Shown here piece after piece: positions 1 through 5,667 of a stretch of 8,536 bases of DNA. The notes below the pieces were generated by a model. The model saw only the letters and a program-made list of their open reading frames with translations, made no database searches and was not told the origin of the DNA. The stretch's first letter is position 1. Each line of letters begins with the position of its first letter. Position numbers and translations under genes: made by a program. Source of the stretch: JANOYC01 sp031428675 (GTDB lineage: Bacteria; Actinomycetota; Actinomycetes; Actinomycetales; Microbacteriaceae); NCBI GenBank assembly GCA_031428675.1, contig JANOYC010000160.1:1-8536 (forward strand), written 5' to 3'.

Positions 1-1
1 A

Positions 2-232
2 GCCACGGCGCTGTTCGACAAGATTCGTGCTGACGAATCGTTCGTGCTCGAGGCGGGAAACACCGGTCGGGGCTCCGTTCCCGACCCGAACGCCCCGGTT
101 GAAACCCCGGCGCCGACCGATCCAACCGCAACTCCCGCACCGACGGATGCGCCCACCGAGACTCCCACCGACGTTCTCGAGGGCGTGCTCGGCCAGAGCG
201 CCGCCGACTACACCTGTTCGAAGGCCAACTAA
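2..232 (+). CDS. C-terminal part of a secreted cell-wall protein, probably LCP (LytR-CpsA-Psr) family
   Basis: The reading frame is open from the left edge and ends with TAA at 230-232, so only the last 76 residues are seen and the start lies outside the window. It begins ATALFDKIRADESF, continues through a low-complexity Pro/Thr/Ala/Glu stretch with repeated PAPTD and TETPT units, and ends GQSAADYTCSKAN. A helical segment of the type ALFDxIRAD followed by a flexible P/T-rich tail and a short end with A-D-x-T-C is what I associate with the C-terminus of actinobacterial LCP ligases, which attach glycopolymers to peptidoglycan outside the membrane. The catalytic domain is not in the window, so the family call is inference. 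An alternative is another exported protein with a P/T-rich linker. An internal GTG at 44 could act as a start, but no ribosome binding site precedes it and the frame is open upstream. A hairpin terminator follows at 299-337. Confidence 0.6.
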   Translation, partial: ATALFDKIRADESFVLEAGNTGRGSVPDPNAPVETPAPTDPTATPAPTDAPTETPTDVLEGVLGQSAADYTCSKAN

Positions 233-298
233 CTCATCTGGCAACGCGCCGCGCGGGTGCATGCACGGCCGACGCTAGAGGTAGACGGTTAAAAGGGT

Positions 299-337
299 GG
301 TGGGCCCCCTCGTATACCCAGTACTCGGGAGCCCACC
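299..337 (+). terminator. Hairpin terminator after the LCP-like gene
   Basis: GGTGGGC (299-305) pairs with GCCCACC (331-337). CCC/GGG at 306-308 and 327-329 extend the stem after a one-base bulge, giving about 10 bp. There is no T-run, which is common in high-GC bacteria. It lies 67 bases after the stop of the upstream gene, so it probably ends that transcript. Confidence 0.5.
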
Positions 338-385
338 GTCTCACTGAGCTGCGACCCGAACTGTCCGCTGAGTGAGAGCTTGCGC

Positions 386-418
386 TGGTCGGCCCCGAGT
401 GACGTCGAGGACCGACCA
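386..418 (-). terminator. Hairpin terminator of the surface-protein gene
   Basis: TGGTCGG (386-392) and CCGACCA (412-418) form a perfect 7-bp stem just beyond the stop codon of the minus-strand gene that ends at 426. The loop contains a further GACGTC palindrome. Its position, seven bases past the stop, suits a rho-independent terminator for that gene. With the hairpin at 299-337 it separates two convergent transcripts. Confidence 0.55.
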
Positions 419-425
419 GACAGAT

Positions 426-2087
426 CTAGTCGTTCGCCACGACCCGCTTCCTGCGAATCGCGCCGATCACGACAAAGGCGATTCCGAAAGCGAGCAGGGC
501 AAGTGCCGAGGCAAGCGGGCCGTCCTGCTCAGTTCCGGTGAGCGCGAGCTGGCCGGACTGTTGGCCGGCGACAACTCCGGCGCTCAGAACCTGGCCGCCG
601 GGTTGCTGTCCAACTCCGCCCGAACCGACCTGGCCGCCTGGCTGTTGTCCGACGCCGCCAGAACCGACCTGGCCGCCCTGGGGCGGGTTGGCGCATGGTC
701 CGCCAGGGTAGTCCATCTGTGCCGACTGAACTCCAGCAATCGTGGCACGCAGCACCGCTGCTGGGCGCAAGTTTGCGCCCAAGTCGGTGGCGTCCTGCAC
801 CCACGTGGTTCCGTTGTGGGTCCAACCCGGCCAGTCGGTGGCGTTACCGTTCGTGTCGAACGTCGCGCCAGGCCACGTGAGCGTGCCATTCATCACCGCT
901 TGAGTGGGGATAGTGACCGTTTGCACAACCTCGCCGCCCACAGTCACCCACTCGAAGATCACGTTGGGGTTGGCGGTGAGATCGACGTTTGTGAGCTGGA
1001 TGCTGTAGTTCGCGGCCGGTACGTCTTTCACACAGATCGGCGCAGCCGTGAACACGGCGCTCTGCACCGTGACCACCACGTTGTCACTCACGCACGGCAC
1101 CTCGTTGTCGCTGTCGTCGAGGCAAGCGGTCGCCGAGTTGTCCAACGGTTCAGCAACGGGCGCATTGACAACAACGGGAATGGTGATGAGATCTGCGGTC
1201 TCACCAGCCGCAAGCGACGGCAGTGTGAAAGTGAGCACAGTGCGGCCCGTCGTGGCGTCGGTGTGCTGATCGACCGTCCAGTCGCCAGCGGAGATTCCAC
1301 CGCCGATTTCGACGTGTTCCGGCAGCATGTCGGTCACCGTGATCGCTCCGGCATCCGCACTGCCCGTGTTGCTGACCTCGAGCGTGTAGTCGAACGGTTG
1401 GCCTACGGCTGGGTTCTCGTTGGAGGCCTTCTTCGCAATGGCGAGCTGAGCAGAATCAAGCTGACCACCACCGGGTTGGCCGCAGATCGCGGAGTCGTCA
1501 TGGTAGATCGTGTATCCGCCACCTTCAGTGGGCACGGCCTTGTGCAGGAACTGCGGCTCGTAGGGGTTGCTTGGGCCGAGCAGTCTGTCGGGCACGGCGA
1601 GGTCGTCGAAGCCGGCGTAATCGAAGGTCGCGTAGACGTCATCCTGGCCGCAGTTGGTGCCAGGAACCTGGAACGGGTGCGTGCCGACAGTATCGATCGT
1701 GTAGTCATTGACGCCGACGAGAGTCTGCGGCCACGACGGTGTGTTTCCGTCGACGGGGGTGTCGTAGTTGTAGCTAGCCGCCCGCACGAAGAGCGGGAAG
1801 CACAGCGGCTGGCCCTCGGCGCCACCCGTGACGACGACCGAGCCGGTTCCGGCTGGGCCGTCCCAGGTGTAGCTGAAGTCGGCGTCGTCGATACAAATCG
1901 CGTCGCCGCCACCGCCGGGCTGTTCTTCTTCGGGATATGCGTAGGGATCTGTTACCGCCGCAGCGCTGAGCGCGCCGCCGGACACGGAAATCAGAGCGAC
2001 CACGACCGCTGAGACAGCCGTCGTGACGAGTCGTGAGAATGCAGGGGTTCGGTTTGCAAGCGCGTCTGTGCGCAGGAAAAGGGACAT
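426..2087 (-). CDS. LALTG sortase-anchored surface protein with DUF11-like domain
   Basis: This is a 553-residue exported protein predicted to be covalently fixed to the cell wall. Residues 1-44 form a signal peptide: a basic start, a hydrophobic core from about 21 to 38, and an Ala-rich cleavage zone around residue 44. Residues about 213-342 match DUF11-type beta-sandwich domains, with the typical NPAVGQPFDYTLEVSNTG and a following VTDMLPEHV. Residues 471-496 hold two copies of GGQVGSGGVGQQP, with a degenerate third to about 512. LALTG at 514-518 is a class-E type sorting signal, followed by a hydrophobic helix (about 524-544) and the tail RRKR. Eight cysteines (65, 96, 146, 202, 322, 332, 352, 465) could form disulfides. 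The ATG has GAAGG about 12 bases upstream. Residues 60-205 and 343-465 are unrecognised. The substrate or partner is unknown and no sortase gene is in the window. The anchoring call is firm; the function (adhesin or structural protein) is open. Confidence 0.88.
   Translation of the reverse strand: MSLFLRTDALANRTPAFSRLVTTAVSAVVVALISVSGGALSAAAVTDPYAYPEEEQPGGGGDAICIDDADFSYTWDGPAGTGSVVVTGGAEGQPLCFPLFVRAASYNYDTPVDGNTPSWPQTLVGVNDYTIDTVGTHPFQVPGTNCGQDDVYATFDYAGFDDLAVPDRLLGPSNPYEPQFLHKAVPTEGGGYTIYHDDSAICGQPGGGQLDSAQLAIAKKASNENPAVGQPFDYTLEVSNTGSADAGAITVTDMLPEHVEIGGGISAGDWTVDQHTDATTGRTVLTFTLPSLAAGETADLITIPVVVNAPVAEPLDNSATACLDDSDNEVPCVSDNVVVTVQSAVFTAAPICVKDVPAANYSIQLTNVDLTANPNVIFEWVTVGGEVVQTVTIPTQAVMNGTLTWPGATFDTNGNATDWPGWTHNGTTWVQDATDLGANLRPAAVLRATIAGVQSAQMDYPGGPCANPPQGGQVGSGGVGQQPGGQVGSGGVGQQPGGQVLSAGVVAGQQSGQLALTGTEQDGPLASALALLAFGIAFVVIGAIRRKRVVAND
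600..677 (-). repeat. 39-bp tandem repeat (2 copies) in the surface-protein gene
   Basis: Units at 600-638 and 639-677 match at 33 of 39 positions. They encode the identical 13-residue Gly/Gln-rich unit GGQVGSGGVGQQP. All six differences fall in third codon positions. The segment forms a flexible stalk in front of the LALTG signal. Confidence 0.85.
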
Positions 2088-2175
2088 GGGGGATATCGCC
2101 TTCAGTTGTTAGTGACACACGGTTCGGTTTAATCCGGACGTTGGGGGTGCATCCGGGTTCATGTATCTGCGGGAA

Positions 2176-2204
2176 AGTATAGTCGTCCCCCATATGGCCG
2201 ACAA
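2176..2204 (-). promoter_or_regulatory. Promoter of the surface-protein gene
   Basis: Read on the minus strand there is TTGTCG (2204-2199) as -35, a 17-base spacer, and TATACT (2181-2176) as -10. Both are close to the vegetative sigma consensus with ideal spacing. The start of transcription would fall near 2169, giving a leader of about 80 bases. That leader contains a short hairpin (CCGGA 2134-2138 with TCCGG 2152-2156). Confidence 0.7.
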
Positions 2205-2234
2205 CACATACGGTTGGCCCCATAACGGGGGTCA

Positions 2235-2256
2235 GCCCGATTCTGCGGCATCGGGC
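2235..2256. repeat. 7-bp inverted repeat in the spacer upstream of tRNA-Ser
   Basis: GCCCGAT (2235-2241) and ATCGGGC (2250-2256) are perfectly complementary around an 8-base loop. The site lies between the surface-protein promoter and the tRNA-Ser -10 box, covering where the tRNA -35 would be. It could be a regulator-binding palindrome or chance in GC-rich DNA. Confidence 0.35.
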
Positions 2257-2264
2257 ATCCTCGC

Positions 2265-2270
2265 TATGAT
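2265..2270 (+). promoter_or_regulatory. -10 box of the tRNA-Ser promoter
   Basis: TATGAT (one change from TATAAT) lies 17 bases before the first base of tRNA-Ser. The -35 is poor: TTCTGC at 2241-2246 with an 18-base spacer is the best candidate. Confidence 0.45.
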
Positions 2271-2287
2271 TGCTAATCGAATGCTCT

Positions 2288-2378
2288 GGAGACGTCGCAT
2301 AGTTCGGCCTAGTGCACCACCCTGCTAAGGTGGAGAGGGGTTTAAACTCCTCCGTGGGTTCAAATCCCACCGTCTCCG
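2288..2378 (+). tRNA. tRNA-Ser(GCT)
   Basis: A full class II cloverleaf can be drawn. The acceptor stem GGAGACG (2288-2294) pairs with CGTCTCC (2371-2377), with G2378 as discriminator. The anticodon stem CCACC/GGTGG (2317-2321 and 2329-2333) holds anticodon GCT at 2324-2326. A long variable arm spans 2334-2353, as required for serine tRNAs, and the T-arm GTGGG-TTCAAAT-CCCAC spans 2354-2370. It reads AGC/AGU serine codons. CCA is not encoded and must be added by the nucleotidyltransferase. Confidence 0.97.
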
Positions 2379-2434
2379 CTCTGTGCCCCTCTTCGCGCCT
2401 CGCGCCCCGCGCCCCACGCACACTCACACTCGCT

Positions 2435-2491
2435 CGAGTTGCCCCATTCCGTTGTTCCTAGGGAGTGGTAACCACGGAATGGGGCAACTCG
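2435..2491. repeat. Long inverted repeat (17 bp perfect, 22 bp with one mismatch) after tRNA-Ser
   Basis: Arm 2435-2451 (CGAGTTGCCCCATTCCG) is the exact reverse complement of 2475-2491. Past that, 2452-2456 pairs with 2470-2474 except at one position, leaving a 13-base loop. It starts 57 bases after tRNA-Ser and could act as its terminator. The arms are longer than usual and no T-run follows, so a REP-like or MITE-like palindromic repeat is also possible. The spacer from 2379 to 2571 holds no gene I can support. Confidence 0.8.
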
Positions 2492-2571
2492 CGGGCGCGT
2501 TGGTCGTGGGAGTGGTGGGAGCGAGCGTGGTGGCGGGGGTGTGGCGGAGAGAGCGTCAGGCCGTTGGACGG

Positions 2572-3459
2572 TTAGCGCTCAGGTGTCGGCGCGGATGACT
2601 CAGCGCGCGTGATGTCCTCCGACGTCGTGGCCCAACTGGCGAGTAGCTTGAGAGCATCCTCCGAAGGGCTACCGGGCAGGGCGGTGTAGGCCGAGAGGCT
2701 GAGCCCTGGGTCTCCTGGGAGGTCGAGGGCTTCGTACGCCAGTTCGATGTCACCAACGACAGGGTGGTGGAGTTTCTTAATGCCTGTGCGGTGGAAGCGC
2801 ACGTTATGGGCAGCCCACAGCGTGCGGAAGTGCTCGCTTCGGGTTGAGAGCTCGCCCACGAGATCACTCAGTCGCTTGTCGGTGGGGTTGCGTCCTGCCT
2901 CCCCGCGCAACGTCGCAACGAGATCTTTCGTGACTCGATCCCAATCGTCGTAGAAGGCGGGCGCCCCCGGGTTGAGGAACGCAAAACGCGCGCTGTTGGG
3001 CGTCGGTTCGGCAAAGACCGGCGCGTACAGGGCTCGACCGAGCCGGTTGGCGGCGACGAGGTCGAAGTAGTTGTTTCGGATGATCGCCGGAGCCTCAGTG
3101 ATTGCATCGAGGAGCCGCTGCAGGCTGGGGCGAAGCTCTTCTGCGCGCTTTCGCGGCTTCCGCGCGAGAGGTGAGGCGTGGGATGCGCGCGCGAGGTCGA
3201 AAAGGTGCGCGGTCTCGGCCTCGTCGAGTTGCAGCGCACGGGCGAGCGCGTCGAGCACGGTGTCGGATGCTCCCGACAGATCGCCACGTTCAAGTCGGGT
3301 GTAATAGTCAACGCTGACCCCTGCGAGCAGCGCGACCTCCTCGCGTCGCAGACCGGCAACACGTCGGTTGCCGCCGAACGCCGGCAGTCCGGCTTGGTCG
3401 GGGGTGATCCGGGCGCGGCGAGTGGTGAGAAACTCGCGCGCCTCGCTGCGGGTGTCCAT
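2572..3459 (-). CDS. XRE-family transcriptional regulator with MmyB-like ligand-binding domain
   Basis: This 295-residue cytoplasmic DNA-binding protein has an N-terminal helix-turn-helix and a C-terminal sensor domain. Residues about 10-90 carry the family signature AGLRREEVALLAGVS followed by VDYYTRLERG, the XRE recognition region. Residues about 108-276 match the MmyB-like ligand-binding domain, including the WAAHNVRFHRTGIKKLHHPVVGD-type region at 215-237. I chose ATG at 3459 because family members typically begin MDTRSExREFLTxRRARI, exactly as here. The frame stays open upstream to a GTG at 3525 (317 residues), but those extra residues resemble nothing and no good ribosome binding site is visible for either start. 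The gene is transcribed away from the aldo/keto reductase, leaving about 125 bases between the starts. Such regulators commonly control the divergent neighbour. The ligand is unknown. Confidence 0.93.
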   Translation of the reverse strand: MDTRSEAREFLTTRRARITPDQAGLPAFGGNRRVAGLRREEVALLAGVSVDYYTRLERGDLSGASDTVLDALARALQLDEAETAHLFDLARASHASPLARKPRKRAEELRPSLQRLLDAITEAPAIIRNNYFDLVAANRLGRALYAPVFAEPTPNSARFAFLNPGAPAFYDDWDRVTKDLVATLRGEAGRNPTDKRLSDLVGELSTRSEHFRTLWAAHNVRFHRTGIKKLHHPVVGDIELAYEALDLPGDPGLSLSAYTALPGSPSEDALKLLASWATTSEDITRAESSAPTPER

Positions 3460-3584
3460 ATCTGTGACGGTAGTCGCCTCGTGCTGGCAGTGGCAGGCCC
3501 TGACGGTACCGGGCACATCCAACACTGGTCGGCCGAGTGCGCGCGTGTTGTTATCGGGTCAGACTAAAAGAAGGAGAACTCCCA

Positions 3585-4571
3585 ATGCACACACGAACAC
3601 TCGGCCAAGGTCTGCACGTCTCCGCACTGGGCATCGGGGCGATGGGCATGTCCATGAGCTACGGTCCCAACCCCGGTGATCGAGACGACATGATCGGTGT
3701 GCTCCGGTACGCCGTCGAACGCGGTGTCACGTTCATCGATACGGCCGAGGTCTATGGCCCGTATGACAACGAGTTGCTTGTCGGCGACGCTATCGCGCCG
3801 ATCCGCGACCAGGTCGTGGTGGCTACCAAGTTCGGGTTCGACATCGTCGAGGGCCAGATGCGCGGCCTCAACTCTCGGCCCGAGAACATCCGTCGCGTTG
3901 CGGACGCGTCGTTGCGCCGACTGAAGGTCGACGCGCTCGACCTCTTCTACCAGCACCGAGTCGACCCGAGCGTGCCCATCGAGGATGTCGCGGGGGTCGT
4001 CGGAGAACTCGTCCGCGAGGGCAAGGTGAAGCATTTCGGACTGTCCGAGGCGGCGGCGGGCACAATCCGGCGTGCACACGCAGTGTTCCCAGTGACCGCC
4101 GTCCAGAGCGAGTACTCTCTCTGGACGCGGGATCCGGAGCGCGAGGTCTTGCCGACCTGCGTCGAACTGGGCATCGGTTTCGTGCCGTTCAGTCCTCTCG
4201 GCAAGGGCTTCCTGACCGGATCGGTCACTCCCGACGCCACTTTCGCGCCCAACGAGATCCGCGCGCGTGTTCCCCGTTTCGAAGCTGAGAACCTCCGCGC
4301 TAATCAGGCGCTCGTCGACCACGTGAGGGCGCTCGCGGCTGCGCGCGAAGCCACGCCCGGACAGGTCGCACTGGCGTGGCTGCTGTCGCAACATCCGTTC
4401 ATCGTGCCGATTCCCGGGACGAGACGCCGGGAGCGCATCGAGGAGAACGCCGCGGCAACCGCAGTCGCTTTGTCAGCCGACGACATCTCTGATCTGAACG
4501 CGCTGATGGAGCGAATTGGGGTAGCAGGCAACCGCTATGACGCCGCCGGCATGGCCGCCGTCGGACTCTGA
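3585..4571 (+). CDS. Aldo/keto reductase
   Basis: This is a 328-residue NADPH-dependent oxidoreductase of the TIM-barrel AKR superfamily, reducing carbonyl groups in the cytoplasm. The catalytic tetrad is complete: Asp52 and Tyr57 in FIDTAEVYG, Lys82 in VVATKFGF, and His124 in DLFYQHRVD. Cofactor-binding features follow: QSEYSLW (174-180), PFSPLGKGFLTG (201-212), and IPGTRRRERIEEN (276-288). The order and length resemble YajO/AKR13-type enzymes. I chose ATG at 3585 because AAGGAGAA lies 8 bases upstream; an in-frame ATG at 3537 would add 16 unrelated residues. The divergent XRE regulator probably controls it, perhaps in response to a reactive aldehyde or quinone, but the substrate cannot be read from the sequence. 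The gene runs convergently into the cytochrome gene. Confidence 0.95.
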   Translation: MHTRTLGQGLHVSALGIGAMGMSMSYGPNPGDRDDMIGVLRYAVERGVTFIDTAEVYGPYDNELLVGDAIAPIRDQVVVATKFGFDIVEGQMRGLNSRPENIRRVADASLRRLKVDALDLFYQHRVDPSVPIEDVAGVVGELVREGKVKHFGLSEAAAGTIRRAHAVFPVTAVQSEYSLWTRDPEREVLPTCVELGIGFVPFSPLGKGFLTGSVTPDATFAPNEIRARVPRFEAENLRANQALVDHVRALAAAREATPGQVALAWLLSQHPFIVPIPGTRRRERIEENAAATAVALSADDISDLNALMERIGVAGNRYDAAGMAAVGL

Positions 4572-4586
4572 GGTCGTCGGGTGCTA

Positions 4587-4607
4587 GCTCGGTCGCGCTG
4601 GCCGAGC
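4587..4607. terminator. Possible bidirectional terminator hairpin
   Basis: GCTCGG (4587-4592) and CCGAGC (4602-4607) form a 6-bp stem with a 9-base loop in the 40-base gap between the stops of two convergent genes. The location is right for a shared terminator. The stem is short and T-runs are absent. Confidence 0.35.
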
Positions 4608-4611
4608 GCGG

Positions 4612-5538
4612 TCAGCGGGCCGGGGGCATCCGGCGCACGGTTCCCGACTTCTCGGCGAGGTCCGCGAGCCGAGATGGTGAGGCAAATACCCACGCCACCG
4701 CCATCACCACGAGGGAGCTCGCGAAGATTGCCAGTCCGACAGCGTCACTTTCGTTTCGCCCCGCATACATGTAGTTGAGATTCTTGAACGCACCGGTCGT
4801 GAGCACGAGGGTGACGTGCACGATCGTGAAGCCGATGAACCACCAGAGCGTCCATGAATGGATGCGCCGCGCGGCATGCATCGAAAACGCGCGATCAAGA
4901 CCCCTGAGTCGTGCAGCGAACCCCGGTGCGAGCCGCAGCCCGGTAATGAGTGCCAACGGACCCGCGATGAACACCGTCGCGAAATAGCTCAGCACCTGAA
5001 GCGCGTTGTAATTGGTCCAGCTGGACGCCGTTGGCCAATCGAGCGACGCGTATTGGATCGCCACACTGACGGCGTGCGGAAAGACGTCCCAGTCCAGTGG
5101 AACAAGTCGCACCCACTGACCTGTCGCAACGAGGAGCACGAAGTAGACGATGCCGTTGAACACCCACGCGCTGTCAACAACGAGGTGAAACCACAGCGGG
5201 AGACCGATGCGCACGGGCGGGTTCTTCGTGCGGATTAGTCCTTCGTTGCTTCGCGTCCAGAACGCGGCGGGCCGAGTCTTCGAACGCAACTGCAGTCCGG
5301 TGCGCACGAGAAAGAGGAGGAAGAAGGAATTCAGGTAGTGCTGCCAAGCGACCCACGCGGGGATGCCGATCGGGGCATCCGCCGGAAGCGGGGTGCTACC
5401 GGGGTAAGCGGTGATGAACTCGGCAATGTCAGGCATAGTCCGCGCGTATTGCGCGGCGAATACGAGCCCCATCAACCCGAGGAGGAGTGCGGGCACAGTC
5501 CACATGAGCGCCATCCAGCGGTTTCGGGAAGCGCTCAT
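4612..5538 (-). CDS. Cytochrome b/b6-like multi-pass membrane protein
   Basis: This is an integral membrane protein of about 308 residues with five to six hydrophobic segments, near residues 10-32, 64-80, 116-140, 181-202, 230-250 and 267-287 when numbered from the GTG at 5541. Candidate haem-ligand histidines lie in or next to helices: His68 (WQHYLN), His119 (WFHLVVDSAW), His228 (RRIHSWTLWW) and His242 (TIVHVTLV). This fits the cytochrome b561/Ni-Fe hydrogenase cytochrome b group that passes electrons between quinone and an extracytoplasmic oxidoreductase. In actinobacteria related proteins often sit beside a molybdopterin oxidoreductase of sulfite-oxidase type. None is present here: the downstream neighbour is a convergent reductase and the upstream one a divergent permease. 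The start is GTG at 5541 or ATG at 5538; GAGG lies only 2 bases before the ATG, so neither is well supported. Electron partner and haem content are inferred. Confidence 0.8.
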   Translation of the reverse strand: MSASRNRWMALMWTVPALLLGLMGLVFAAQYARTMPDIAEFITAYPGSTPLPADAPIGIPAWVAWQHYLNSFFLLFLVRTGLQLRSKTRPAAFWTRSNEGLIRTKNPPVRIGLPLWFHLVVDSAWVFNGIVYFVLLVATGQWVRLVPLDWDVFPHAVSVAIQYASLDWPTASSWTNYNALQVLSYFATVFIAGPLALITGLRLAPGFAARLRGLDRAFSMHAARRIHSWTLWWFIGFTIVHVTLVLTTGAFKNLNYMYAGRNESDAVGLAIFASSLVVMAVAWVFASPSRLADLAEKSGTVRRMPPAR

Positions 5539-5599
5539 CACCTCGGAACTTTACTCGACGGCCATGCCGCGCGGTCGGGAGTGTTGCACTGTGTGTCGG

Positions 5600-5655
5600 T
5601 TGCGCATCGAAAGAGTAGTGTCATCCTTTTCATCGCTCGAGCGTGAGATGCGCAA
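5600..5655. repeat. 9-bp inverted repeat in the leader of the permease gene
   Basis: TTGCGCATC (5600-5608) and GATGCGCAA (5647-5655) are exact reverse complements with 38 bases between. A perfect 10-base palindrome, CGCTCGAGCG (5634-5643), sits inside the loop. The right arm ends just before the probable ribosome binding site AGAGAG (5657-5662). It could be an operator in the divergent promoter region or an RNA fold that affects translation. The 5542-5667 spacer holds no gene. Confidence 0.5.
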
Positions 5656-5667
5656 AAGAGAGTGGAT

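Noticed and set aside
372..2012. A 546-codon open frame on the plus strand opposite the surface-protein gene
   Set aside because: Its translation is rich in Arg, Val and His with no domain or signal. The minus strand in the same place encodes a protein with signal peptide, DUF11-like domain and LALTG anchor. It is a codon-bias shadow.
1774..2427. Minus-strand frame containing ETVGFEPTEEFKPL across tRNA-Ser
   Set aside because: It is a translation of the antisense of the tRNA, overlapping the real surface-protein gene and its promoter.
3564..4394. Long minus-strand frame opposite the aldo/keto reductase
   Set aside because: The plus strand has the full catalytic tetrad and a good ribosome binding site; the antisense frame shows no family features.
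5542..5667. A metabolite riboswitch in the permease leader
   Set aside because: The leader is short and I could not match any known riboswitch core; only a simple inverted repeat is visible.
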